From NCBI GenBank assembly GCA_028875875.1, contig JAGWUV010000020.1, forward strand, positions 1 through 64,000: DNA of 64,000 nucleotides. The letters run 5' to 3'. This document shows, piece by piece, positions 17,112 to 24,948 of this stretch; within the stretch, counting starts at the first letter, position 1, and each line of letters starts with the position of its first letter. The notes beneath the pieces are model-generated. The model saw only the letters and a program-made list of their open reading frames with translations, was not told the DNA's origin and did not search any database. The stretch comes from Bacteroidota bacterium (GTDB lineage: Bacteria; Bacteroidota; Bacteroidia; Chitinophagales; Chitinophagaceae). The position numbers were made by a program, and so were the translations under genes.

Positions 17112-18119
17112 TTATTGTAATTGTTGTTGATATTGTTTTATTACTTCATAAAATCTTTTCAGGGTTTCATTCAGGCTATCGCTGCTTCTGCCGCCAGCTG
17201 CATTCATGTGTCCACCACCTTCAAAATGCAATCTAGCAAATGTATTCACATCAAAGCCACCTTTACTTCTAAAGCTCCATTTTCTTTCCTCATCCCTATC
17301 AATCACAATAGCGGCCAGTTTTATCCCTTGTATCGTTAACAGGTAATTTACCAATCCTTCTGTATCACCGGTTCTGATATCATATTTTAAAAGATCGGAT
17401 TTAGGAATGTACATCACGGCGGTATTCAGCTCATAGATCACATCCATCCTGTTCAATAATGCATTGCCTATGAAGCGCAGCCTGTTCTCTAGGAAATTAT
17501 CATAAATATTTTCATGTATGATAGAATGCTCTAAACCCAACTCTTTTAAATGAGCCACCATCCTGTGAACAGAAGCTTTGGTGGAAGGGAAACGGAAAGA
17601 TCCTGTATCTGTCATAACACCTGTATACAAACAAGTAGCTATGTCTTTGTTGAGCTTATCAGAATGCCCCGATTCAACTATAAAATCATAAACCATTTCG
17701 CAGGTGGAACTTTTACCTGTATTGCTGATGCCATATTGAAAAGCAGATTCCTGCGGCTGTTCGTGATGATCAATCAAAACCTTGGTGCAATTTGCTGCTT
17801 CCAACCAGGATTCCATATTTTTTGTTCTATGCAAAATGTTGAAATCGAGACAAAATATTAATTCCGCTTCTTCAATGAGCTTTTTACCCTTCTCTTTGTT
17901 TAAATCAAAATCGAGCACAGATTTTGTTCCGGGCATCCAATCGAGAAATCCGGCCCAATTGGTTGGCGAGATCACTGTAGCCTCATGCCCAAACTGAATT
18001 AAGAAATGGTACAACCCTAAAGAAGAGCCCATTGCATCTCCATCTGGTTTTTGATGTGTTGTAATAACAACTTTCCTTGGTTGTGAAATAAGCGGGTAAA
18101 ATTCCTGAATTGGTTTCAT
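17112..18119 (-). CDS. DHH/DHHA1 phosphoesterase, NrnA-like nanoRNase or pAp phosphatase
   Basis: About 335 residues from the ATG at 18119 (MKPIQEFYPLISQP). An upstream ATG at 18194 would add 25 hydrophobic residues not expected in this cytosolic family. Motif I is VITTHQKPDGDAMGSSLGLY, motif II around FCLDFN, motif III LIDHHEQP and motif IV MTDTGSFRF. The C-terminal DHHA1 substrate-binding domain has GGGHMNAAGGR. This set defines Mn2+-dependent phosphoesterases that degrade 2-5 nt RNA, and in some members pAp or cyclic dinucleotide products. pAp removal would link it to sulfur metabolism, but with APS reduction (no PAPS) in this organism that link is weak. Confidence 0.9.
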   Translation of the reverse strand: MKPIQEFYPLISQPRKVVITTHQKPDGDAMGSSLGLYHFLIQFGHEATVISPTNWAGFLDWMPGTKSVLDFDLNKEKGKKLIEEAELIFCLDFNILHRTKNMESWLEAANCTKVLIDHHEQPQESAFQYGISNTGKSSTCEMVYDFIVESGHSDKLNKDIATCLYTGVMTDTGSFRFPSTKASVHRMVAHLKELGLEHSIIHENIYDNFLENRLRFIGNALLNRMDVIYELNTAVMYIPKSDLLKYDIRTGDTEGLVNYLLTIQGIKLAAIVIDRDEERKWSFRSKGGFDVNTFARLHFEGGGHMNAAGGRSSDSLNETLKRFYEVIKQYQQQLQ

Positions 18120-18222
18120 ACAAGGCGGCAAAAATAGAGGAATTAGCATTGCTAAAACATTACTCTTGATAATTAACAAGCCATAAATACTCAAGGATTA
18201 AACAATTCCACCTTAATTGCCC

Positions 18223-18230
18223 TACATTTG
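18223..18230 (+). promoter_or_regulatory. Candidate -7 promoter element (TACATTTG) of ndk
   Basis: An exact TAnnTTTG match followed by CGG, 17 bases before the ndk ATG. It lies in the divergent region between ndk and the DHH gene. Confidence 0.45.
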
Positions 18231-18247
18231 CGGCGAAATTTTTAAAT

Positions 18248-18664
18248 ATGAGTAACAGAACTTTTACGATGATCAAGCCTGATGCTACTGCAAAAGGTTA
18301 TACAGGCGCTATCTTAGATCAAATTATCAATGCCGGATTTAGTATCAAAGCAATGAAGTGGACCAAGCTTACACCGGCACAAGCAGGTGAATTTTATGCT
18401 ATCCATAAAGAAAGGCCATTCTATGGCGAACTAGTTGAGTTTATGAGCAGCGGACCGATCGTAGCTGCCATTCTTGAAAAAGAAAATGCAGTGGCTGATT
18501 TTAGAAAACTGATTGGCGCAACAAATCCTGCCCAGGCAGAAGAAGGCACGATTAGGAAAAAATATGCAGCTTCTGTTGGTGAGAATGCAGTTCATGGAAG
18601 CGATAGTGATGAAAACGCAGTTATTGAAGGAGATTTCTTCTTTTCAAAACTGGAAAGATTCTAA
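18248..18664 (+). CDS. ndk: Nucleoside diphosphate kinase
   Basis: A 138-residue enzyme that moves the gamma-phosphate of ATP to other (d)NDPs through a phospho-histidine. The active site NAVHGSDS places the catalytic His at residue 116. The N-terminal [10 protein letters not shown] strand and the C-terminal [11 protein letters not shown] are typical. Length equals the bacterial norm. A near-consensus promoter lies upstream and a hairpin terminator downstream, so it is probably transcribed alone. Confidence 0.97.
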   Translation: MSNRTFTMIKPDATAKGYTGAILDQIINAGFSIKAMKWTKLTPAQAGEFYAIHKERPFYGELVEFMSSGPIVAAILEKENAVADFRKLIGATNPAQAEEGTIRKKYAASVGENAVHGSDSDENAVIEGDFFFSKLERF

Positions 18665-18742
18665 AAAAATTAAACTATCCTTTTATTGGCATGATTTTTT
18701 CGTGCAATAGGAAGGTTTTTTTAAGGGTTTAGGGTTGAAAAA

Positions 18743-18768
18743 AAGGGCACTGGTTCTCCAATGCCCTT
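18743..18768. terminator. Bidirectional terminator between ndk and DUF6089 gene
   Basis: The stem AAGGGCA.TGG pairs with CCA.TGCCCTT (one C-A mismatch) around the 4-base loop TTCT. An A run precedes it and a T-rich tract follows, so it can serve both convergent genes. Confidence 0.75.
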
Positions 18769-18792
18769 CTTTCTTTATATATGACCCGTTAA

Positions 18793-19671
18793 TTAATAAT
18801 ATCTTCTTGGCCTTCTATATCCCTCGTAAGGTCCGCCACCAATTCCTAAATTATCTAAACGGAAGGCTACAGATACCTGGAAGGTATAATAAGAATCCTT
18901 ACTTCCCGGGTTACCACGTGCCCTTCCATAATTGTAATCGGCTGTAGGGCTAGCTCTGTACGATAATGATGCAGCCTGCGCAGCTGTTGCAGCAGGCAAA
19001 TATTGATAAAACAAGTTGGGATCAACATATTGAGACCTGCTTACATCGTCTAAATGATCGGTAAAAAGAATCCTATAACAAAACTCAAAACCAACAGATA
19101 CCGTTTCGGAAACTTCGTATCGTAATCCAAGGCCTAAAGGAATATTTACACATAATCTTTTATAAGGTGCTTCAAATCCGTATTTCGCTCTTACAGAATC
19201 CGGAAGTGTTTGCCCTTCGGTTCCTATATCATGCAAATGCACTTTATTGCCATTAGCATCTATCGTTGTGGGATTAAAATGAAAAAGACCCAATCCTCCA
19301 AACGCATAAGGAACTATATTATAAACATCCCTGTCTAAAAAATCATATTCCCCCATTGCAGCCAGCTCCCATACAAAGCTTTTGAAATTAAGAGCCCTAG
19401 CCTGAAAATCGGGCCTTGAAGATTTGGCATCATCACCCTTCACACCTAATAATGAAAGATTAAGCCTTGCCCTGAATTGTTGCGTAAGATCATAAGTTCC
19501 ACCCAGGTTTAAACTAACAGAGGATTCTTTAAATAGAGGCGATCCGCTGATCAGGTCGCCTAAGTAAGCACTCGGCCCTAATCCAACTGTGGCCCTTATA
19601 TTCTGTGCCGTTACAGCTGATCCAATAAAAATTAAAAAAGCTATGTTGAGTGATATTTTTTTCAATCTCAT
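18793..19671 (-). CDS. DUF6089 outer-membrane beta-barrel protein
   Basis: A 292-residue protein with a signal peptide (ISLNIAFLIFIGSAVTAQ) and alternating hydrophobic strands through the whole length. Among them are ATVGLGPSAYLGDL at the N-terminus, VPYAFGGLGLFHFNP in the middle, and YEVSETVSVGFEFCYRILFT and YYTFQVSVAFRLDNLG near the end. The pattern and the DHLDDVSRSQYVDP loop match the Bacteroidota DUF6089 family of small outer-membrane barrels. Function is unknown. The C-terminus is rich in Gly, Tyr and Arg. It is divergent from the sulfate-assimilation operon. Confidence 0.82.
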   Translation of the reverse strand: MRLKKISLNIAFLIFIGSAVTAQNIRATVGLGPSAYLGDLISGSPLFKESSVSLNLGGTYDLTQQFRARLNLSLLGVKGDDAKSSRPDFQARALNFKSFVWELAAMGEYDFLDRDVYNIVPYAFGGLGLFHFNPTTIDANGNKVHLHDIGTEGQTLPDSVRAKYGFEAPYKRLCVNIPLGLGLRYEVSETVSVGFEFCYRILFTDHLDDVSRSQYVDPNLFYQYLPAATAAQAASLSYRASPTADYNYGRARGNPGSKDSYYTFQVSVAFRLDNLGIGGGPYEGYRRPRRYY

Positions 19672-19757
19672 ATAAATATACTTAAGGTAAAAATAGTTTT
19701 TTTTTCCAAAAATCCTTATCCAACTTGAAATACGCCAAAGTATTGATAAAAACTTAA

Positions 19758-19782
19758 GATATGTTTCTGATTAAAACATATC
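19758..19782. promoter_or_regulatory. Inverted repeat in the divergent DUF6089-cysH region, possible operator
   Basis: GATATGTTT (19758-19766) and AAACATATC (19774-19782) form a perfect 9-bp inverted repeat with a 7-base spacer. Downstream, near 19848-19864, the word TTTGACA occurs twice on the plus strand about 11 bases apart. Either could bind a regulator of the sulfur operon or of the DUF6089 gene. No T tract follows, so it is unlikely to be a terminator. Confidence 0.35.
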
Positions 19783-19884
19783 AACACCAGCTACAATGCA
19801 ACAGGAATAAAAGTTCGCAATCGTTTGCTTTGCTTATCTAGCATAGGTTTGACAAAGTTTTGACACAATAATTCAAAAAAAATA

Positions 19885-19914
19885 TTTGTCTATCAGATGA
19901 ATGGACTATATTTG
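19885..19914 (+). promoter_or_regulatory. Promoter of the sulfate-assimilation operon
   Basis: The -7 element TATATTTG (19907-19914) is an exact TAnnTTTG match. An upstream TTTG (19885-19888) lies 18 bases before it, the position of the Bacteroidota -33 element. Transcription would start near 19920, giving an untranslated leader of about 55 bases before the Cys-rich mini-ORF. Confidence 0.6.
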
Positions 19915-19976
19915 TCCCATCATTTTAGTAGACTTTTATTTTAAGACCAATGCATAACCAGAACCAGATAAAGCAA

Positions 19977-19997
19977 ATGTGTACCTGTTGTTGTTAA
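19977..19997 (+). CDS. Putative cysteine-rich leader peptide MCTCCC
   Basis: Six codons read MCTCCC and end in TAA; four of the five residues after Met are cysteine, all TGT. It lies between the promoter at 19885-19914 and cysH, and it ends 22 bases before the first cysH ATG. The last three Cys codons lie in the 5' arm of the hairpin at 19987-20015. Leader peptides with runs of the end-product amino acid are the hallmark of ribosome-mediated attenuation, and poly-Cys upstream ORFs controlling sulfur genes have been described in mycobacteria. A ribosome stalling here when Cys-tRNA is scarce would open the hairpin and free the cysH start region. The sequence is seen directly; the mechanism is inference. 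Confidence 0.6.
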   Translation: MCTCCC

Positions 19998-20015
19998 TTC
20001 CCTAACAATTTCAAC
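19987..20015 (+). promoter_or_regulatory. Hairpin overlapping the Cys codons, candidate translational attenuator
   Basis: TTGTTA (19991-19996) pairs perfectly with TAACAA (20003-20008) around the loop ATTCCC. GTTG (19987-19990) can further pair with CAAC (20012-20015) across a 3-base bulge. The 5' arm covers the last three Cys codons of the leader peptide, and the 3' arm ends 4 bases before the ATG at 20020. There is no following U tract, so translational rather than transcriptional control is more likely. Confidence 0.45.
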
Positions 20016-20019
20016 CGTA

Positions 20020-20769
20020 ATGATCTCTTTTAAAACAACACAAGCTTTATCAACAATGGAACTTACGCCAACCGACACAATAGCAGCACTTAAAAAAACA
20101 GTTGAATCCCTTTCTCCTGAAGCCTCCCTCCGATTTTTCCAGGAACAATTCCCAGATGAAGTCACTTTTTCTTCTAGTTTTAGTTTCGAAGACCAGGCTA
20201 TCACCCACATGATTGCCGAAAATGCCAAGGACATCAAACTATTCACGCTTGATACGGGCAGATTATTTGCAGAAACCTATTCGGTTTGGAGCAGTACTTT
20301 ACAACGGTATAACTTACCTATCAAAGCTTACTATCCTGACTTGTCTTTATTAGAGCCATTTGTTGAACAAAACGGCCCTAACGCATTTTATGATTCGGTT
20401 GAGAACAGGAAAAGCTGCTGTTACATAAGAAAAGTTGAACCTCTACAAAGAGCATTAAAAGGAAATAAAATCTGGATCACCGGATTAAGAGCCGAACATT
20501 CTCCGGCCCGGCAGGACCTGGAACAACTGGAGTGGGACGAAGTGAACCAGATCATCAAATATCATCCTCTTTTACATTGGAACACCGATGAAGTAAAAAG
20601 CTTTATCAATAAAGAAAGCATTCCGTACAACCCTTTACACGATAAAGGATTCATCAGCATTGGCTGTGCACCTTGCACAAGAGCTATCAAAGTCGGAGAA
20701 GACTTTAGGGCTGGAAGATGGTGGTGGGAAGACAACAGTAAAAAAGAGTGTGGTTTGCACGCAAAATAA
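20020..20769 (+). CDS. cysH: Adenylylsulfate (APS/PAPS) reductase
   Basis: Up to 249 residues; the ATG at 20056 (MELTPTDTIAAL) is an equally plausible start. The enzyme reduces adenylyl sulfate to sulfite with thioredoxin or glutathione electrons. It has the PP-loop-like segment FSSSFSFEDQAITHM, the pair SCCYIRK (Cys-Cys) and the pair GCAPCTR (CxxC). Together these bind a [4Fe-4S] cluster, the mark of APS-type enzymes. The C-terminal ECGLH carries the catalytic cysteine. Because of the cluster, and because no APS kinase gene is in the cluster, APS is the likely substrate. It is the first structural gene of the sulfur operon, preceded by the Cys leader. Confidence 0.95.
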   Translation: MISFKTTQALSTMELTPTDTIAALKKTVESLSPEASLRFFQEQFPDEVTFSSSFSFEDQAITHMIAENAKDIKLFTLDTGRLFAETYSVWSSTLQRYNLPIKAYYPDLSLLEPFVEQNGPNAFYDSVENRKSCCYIRKVEPLQRALKGNKIWITGLRAEHSPARQDLEQLEWDEVNQIIKYHPLLHWNTDEVKSFINKESIPYNPLHDKGFISIGCAPCTRAIKVGEDFRAGRWWWEDNSKKECGLHAK

Positions 20770-20831
20770 AATTCATTCACAAAATGATCACTCACTTAAG
20801 AACTTTGCAGAGTGATTTTAAAATAAAAAAG

Positions 20832-21740
20832 ATGAAACAATACAGATTAGATCATTTAGACCAGTTGGAGTCGGAAGCCATTCATATTATGCGTGAAGTA
20901 GCTGGTCAGTTTGAACGCCCTGCCCTTTTATTCAGTGGTGGCAAGGATTCCATTGTGCTGGTTCATTTAGCGTTGAAAGCATTTCGCCCCGGAAAATTTC
21001 CTTTCCCTTTGGTGCATATTGATACTGGTCACAATTTTCAGGAGGCATTAGACTTCAGGGATCAGCTGGCAGAAAAATTAGGTGAGAAACTAGTTGTGAG
21101 AAGTGTGGAAGATACTATTAAAGCACAAAATTTAACCGAACCCAAAGGAAAGTTTGCCAGCAGAAATGCTTTGCAGACATATACATTATTAGATACCATT
21201 AACGAATTTAAGTTTGATGCCTGCATTGGCGGCGCAAGAAGGGATGAAGAAAAAGCCAGGGCTAAAGAAAGGATCTTTTCTGTAAGAGATGAATTTGGTC
21301 AATGGGATCCTAAACGTCAACGCCCTGAATTATGGAATACCTATAACGGTAAAATTCAGAAAGGCGAAAATGTAAGGGTGTTCCCGATCAGCAATTGGAC
21401 CGAGTTAGATGTGTGGAATTATATCCGCAGGGAGAAGATCGAACTGCCTTCCATTTATTTCGCCCATGAAAGAGAAGTGTTAGAACATGAAGGACAACTG
21501 GTTGCAGTTTCAAACTTCATACAAATTGAACCAACAGATAATATCTCCGTTAAAAAAGTAAGATACAGAACCGTTGGTGATATGACATGTACAGCCGCTG
21601 TTGAATCTTCTGCTTCAAACATTGATGATATCATCAATGAAATTATTGCTACCAAAACAAGTGAGCGTGGTGAAACAAGAATTGATGATAAAGTATCAGA
21701 GGCTGCGATGGAAGACAGGAAAAAGAACGGATACTTTTAA
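20832..21740 (+). CDS. cysD: Sulfate adenylyltransferase small subunit
   Basis: About 302 residues from the ATG at 20832 (MKQYRLDHLDQLESEAIHIM). The frame is open from 20748, but that part overlaps cysH and is not homologous. This PP-loop subunit adenylates sulfate with ATP to form APS. The loop is LLFSGGKDSIVLVHLA, followed by HIDTGHNFQEALDFRD, GGARRDEEKARAKER and FPISNWTELDVW. The length is normal. It works as a heterodimer with CysN, encoded 71 bases downstream. A TTAAGAACTTTGC sequence 20-30 bases upstream could act as an extra internal promoter, but this is uncertain. Confidence 0.96.
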   Translation: MKQYRLDHLDQLESEAIHIMREVAGQFERPALLFSGGKDSIVLVHLALKAFRPGKFPFPLVHIDTGHNFQEALDFRDQLAEKLGEKLVVRSVEDTIKAQNLTEPKGKFASRNALQTYTLLDTINEFKFDACIGGARRDEEKARAKERIFSVRDEFGQWDPKRQRPELWNTYNGKIQKGENVRVFPISNWTELDVWNYIRREKIELPSIYFAHEREVLEHEGQLVAVSNFIQIEPTDNISVKKVRYRTVGDMTCTAAVESSASNIDDIINEIIATKTSERGETRIDDKVSEAAMEDRKKNGYF

Positions 21741-21811
21741 CTATAAAGGTGCGGATGAAAGAATGATGAAACATCATTCAGATTTCTTAACAACTCATAA
21801 CAAAATAACTC

Positions 21812-23053
21812 ATGGATATTTTAAGGTTTATTACTGCAGGTAGTGTTGATGATGGGAAAAGTACATTAATCGGAAGATTATTGTATGATAGTAAATCGAT
21901 TATGATCGATCAACTGGAAGCAATAGAAAAACAAAGCAAGAACAGGGAAGAAGGCGAGATTGACCTGGCTTTATTAACAGATGGTTTACGTGCCGAACGT
22001 GAGCAGGGAATTACCATTGATGTTGCTTACAAATATTTTTCAACCCCAAAAAGAAAGTTCATCATTGCCGATGCCCCGGGGCATATCCAATATACCCGTA
22101 ATATGGTTACAGGCGCATCGAATGCTGATTTGATAATTATTTTAATAGATGCCCGCCACGGTGTAGTAGAACAAACCCGCAGACACTCTATCATCGCTTC
22201 TTTGCTAAAGATTCCTCATGTTGTAGTAGCCATTAATAAGATGGATATGGTTAACTACTCCCAGGATGTATTCAATAATATTGTGATTGATTATTCAACA
22301 GTTGCAAAATCATTAGGTCTGCCGCAGGTAACCTACATTCCAATGAGTGCACTGAATGGAGACAATATTGTTGACAAAAGCGATAAACTGAGTTGGTTTG
22401 ATGGAGAAACTTTATTGAACTTCCTTGAAAATGTAGAAGTACAAAATGATGTTAATCTTACTAATGCAAGGTTTCCTGTTCAATATGTCATTCGTCCTCA
22501 AACAGAAGAACTACATGATTACAGGGGATATGCAGGAAAAATCATAAGTGGTATTTATCGTAAAGGAGATACCGTTACCATTCTTCCAGCAGGATTACAA
22601 AGTAAAATCGCAAGTATTGAATTAGGTGGAAAGGAAGTGAAAGAAGCATTTGCTCCACAAAGTGTGATCTTGCAACTGGAAGATGATATTGATATTAGTA
22701 GAGGCGATATCATTGTCCCAGGCAATCACCTGCCAAAAGTTGAACAAGAATTAGATGTATTACTCTGCTGGATGGATAGTAAACCTTTAACTGAAGGTAG
22801 TCGTTATTTAGTACAGCTAAATAGTAAAACCGTAAAAGGAATTGTGAAAGAGATAGAATATAAATTGGATGTAAATTCTCTTGAAAAACAATTTGCTCCT
22901 GAAAAGGTAAGCTTAAATGATGTAGTAAAAGCTAAAATAAGAACAGCTTCTCCACTGCCATTCGACTCTTATGGCGATTTACGTGTAAATGGAGGTGCCA
23001 TTTTAATAGATGAAACCAGTAATGTAACGGTAGGTGCATGTATGATTCAGTAA
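21812..23053 (+). CDS. cysN: Sulfate adenylyltransferase large subunit (GTPase)
   Basis: A 413-residue elongation-factor-like GTPase whose GTP hydrolysis drives APS formation by CysD. The G1 motif is GSVDDGKST, G3 is DAPGH followed by IQYTRNM, and G4 is NKMDM. Switch I surrounds the RAEREQGITIDVAYKYF segment. Domains II and III (residues about 215-410) are EF-Tu-like barrels. The protein ends soon after domain III, so there is no fused APS kinase (CysC), consistent with direct APS reduction by CysH. Confidence 0.96.
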   Translation: MDILRFITAGSVDDGKSTLIGRLLYDSKSIMIDQLEAIEKQSKNREEGEIDLALLTDGLRAEREQGITIDVAYKYFSTPKRKFIIADAPGHIQYTRNMVTGASNADLIIILIDARHGVVEQTRRHSIIASLLKIPHVVVAINKMDMVNYSQDVFNNIVIDYSTVAKSLGLPQVTYIPMSALNGDNIVDKSDKLSWFDGETLLNFLENVEVQNDVNLTNARFPVQYVIRPQTEELHDYRGYAGKIISGIYRKGDTVTILPAGLQSKIASIELGGKEVKEAFAPQSVILQLEDDIDISRGDIIVPGNHLPKVEQELDVLLCWMDSKPLTEGSRYLVQLNSKTVKGIVKEIEYKLDVNSLEKQFAPEKVSLNDVVKAKIRTASPLPFDSYGDLRVNGGAILIDETSNVTVGACMIQ

Positions 23054-23082
23054 GCAAGATTCTTAACCTTTAAGTATGTGAT

Positions 23083-23916
23083 ATGGACCAGCAATCTTTC
23101 ATAAAACATCTCTTTATTCATAATTCTAAATCCTTTTCTGCTTTCCCTGATAAAGAATCTGCAGAAAACTTTATAGACTTATTATTCGATTTCCTATTTC
23201 TGCCCAAGAGTGTAAAACACAAACAGGTTGCAGATCTTGAAAAAGAATTCGAATCTTTAAAAAACCATTTTTCAAGCCTGGTTTTTGATGTTGTATTCGA
23301 TCAGCAAAAAGCCCAGGAAGCCTGTACTATTTTTTTTGATCGTTTACCTCTCATTTATAATTCGCTTTTGAAAGATGCCGAAGCTGTTCTGCAATTTGAT
23401 CCGGCAGCAAAAAGTGTTGAAGAAGTACTAGTAGCCTATCCCGGCTTTTATGCTACAGCAATTTATCGTTTATCACACCAATTACTTAAACAGGATATCA
23501 AAATATTACCAAGATTATTTACTGAATACGCACATAGTAAAACTGGAATAGACATACATCCCGGTGCAGAGATCGGAGAATCGTTTTTTATTGATCATGG
23601 TACAGGTATTGTAATCGGAGAAACTACAACTATTGGCAATAATGTAAAAATATACCAGGGTGTAACCTTAGGTGCTTTAAATGTATCAAAAGATAAAGCT
23701 CAAACCAAGCGCCACCCAACGATTGAAGACAATGTGATCATTTACTCGGGTGCAACTATTCTTGGTGGAGATACTGTAATTGGTCATGATAGTGTGATCG
23801 GAGGGAATGTATGGCTTACCTACAGTGTACCCTCTTTTTCTGTTGTATACCACAAAAGTGAAATAAGGGTAAAGGATAACAACCCATTGCCAGAAGCTTT
23901 GAATTTTGTGATTTAA
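23083..23916 (+). CDS. cysE: Serine O-acetyltransferase
   Basis: A 277-residue enzyme that acetylates serine to O-acetylserine, the carbon acceptor for sulfide. The N-terminal helical domain (residues about 1-140) is longer than in short EpsC-type enzymes. The left-handed beta-helix has hexapeptide repeats with IDIHPGAEIGESFFIDHGTG, IVIGETTTIGNNVKIYQGVT, KRHPTIEDNVIIYSGATILG and the catalytic His in DHGTG. CysE is usually feedback-inhibited by cysteine through its C-terminal region. It stands 29 bases after cysN and just before cysK. Confidence 0.92.
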   Translation: MDQQSFIKHLFIHNSKSFSAFPDKESAENFIDLLFDFLFLPKSVKHKQVADLEKEFESLKNHFSSLVFDVVFDQQKAQEACTIFFDRLPLIYNSLLKDAEAVLQFDPAAKSVEEVLVAYPGFYATAIYRLSHQLLKQDIKILPRLFTEYAHSKTGIDIHPGAEIGESFFIDHGTGIVIGETTTIGNNVKIYQGVTLGALNVSKDKAQTKRHPTIEDNVIIYSGATILGGDTVIGHDSVIGGNVWLTYSVPSFSVVYHKSEIRVKDNNPLPEALNFVI

Positions 23917-23930
23917 AAAGGTGCACAAAG

Positions 23931-23958
23931 AACAAAGCGTACAAGAGTGCGACGCAAC
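23931..23958 (+). repeat. Interspersed intergenic repeat, copy A
   Basis: Holds the core GTACAAGAGTGCGACGCAAC at 23939-23958, preceded by AACAAAGC. The bases ACGCAAC at its end pair with GTTGCGT just downstream (a 7-bp stem with a 4-base loop). It lies in the 91-base gap between cysE and cysK, inside the presumed operon. Confidence 0.7.
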
Positions 23959-24007
23959 AGAAGTTGCGTTTATGAACTACAGTTGAAAACATTAAACATA
24001 TAATCAA

Positions 24008-24919
24008 ATGAAAGCAAGCAACATTCTAGCTACTATTGGTAATACACCGCATGTAAAGATCAACCGCTTATTTGGTAATGACCATGAAGTATGGATCAAA
24101 TTGGAAAGAACCAATCCCGGCTCAAGCATTAAAGACCGTATTGCATTGGCTATGATTGAAGATGCCGAACAAAAAGGTTTACTGAATAAAGACAGTGTAA
24201 TTGTAGAACCTACATCGGGTAATACCGGCATTGGACTAGCTTTGGTTGCGGCTGTTAAAGGCTATAAGATTATTTTGGTGATGCCTGAAAGCATGAGCAT
24301 TGAAAGAAGAAGATTGATGGCCTTATACGGTGCTGAGTTTGTTTTAACACCAAGAGAAAAAGGAATGAAAGGTGCTTTGGAAAAGGCACAGGAAATTGTG
24401 AGTACAACACCTAATGCCTGGATGCCGCAACAATTTGATAATCCCGCCAACACAGACATACACAGGAAAACAACTGCACAAGAAATTATCAACGATTTCC
24501 CAGAAGGAATTGACTATGTAATTACAGGAGTTGGAACCGGTGGACATATAACCGGTGTTGCTGAAGTATTAAAACAAAAGTTTCCTTCTATAAAAGTATT
24601 TGCCGTGGAGCCTGAGGCGTCTCCTATTTTAAGTGGCGGCAATCCTGGCCCTCATCCATTGCAAGGTTTGGGCGCTAACTTTATCCCTTCTATCCTGAAT
24701 ACAAAAATTCTTGATGGCATTATTACTGTTGGAAAGGATGAAGCCTTTTCTCATGCACAAAGAATGGCGAAAGAAGAAGGGATACTGGTAGGTATCTCAA
24801 CCGGAGCATCGTTGGCTGCAGTAAGCAAGAAATTATCTGAAATACCTAAAGGCGCAAAAGTGCTGACTTTCAACTACGACACAGGTGAAAGATATTTATC
24901 TATCGAAGGATTGTTTTAA
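24008..24919 (+). CDS. cysK: Cysteine synthase (O-acetylserine sulfhydrylase)
   Basis: A 303-residue PLP enzyme that replaces the acetyl group of O-acetylserine with sulfide. The PLP lysine is K42 in NPGSSIKDR. The substrate loop is [20 protein letters not shown], and the phosphate-binding loop is [16 protein letters not shown]. The beta8A-beta9A region matches CysK more than the thiosulfate-using CysM, but the two cannot be separated with certainty by eye. The protein ends the cysteine-forming half of the cluster; the genes after it encode sulfite reduction and siroheme synthesis. Confidence 0.94.
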   Translation: MKASNILATIGNTPHVKINRLFGNDHEVWIKLERTNPGSSIKDRIALAMIEDAEQKGLLNKDSVIVEPTSGNTGIGLALVAAVKGYKIILVMPESMSIERRRLMALYGAEFVLTPREKGMKGALEKAQEIVSTTPNAWMPQQFDNPANTDIHRKTTAQEIINDFPEGIDYVITGVGTGGHITGVAEVLKQKFPSIKVFAVEPEASPILSGGNPGPHPLQGLGANFIPSILNTKILDGIITVGKDEAFSHAQRMAKEEGILVGISTGASLAAVSKKLSEIPKGAKVLTFNYDTGERYLSIEGLF

Positions 24920-24948
24920 TTAAACGATCAGTTTTTAAAGAACACCAC

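Noticed and set aside
19672-20019. SAM riboswitch or T-box upstream of the sulfur operon
   Set aside because: I found no conserved SAM-I/II core or T-box sequence; the Cys mini-ORF and short hairpin explain the leader better, although a covariance-model search was not possible.
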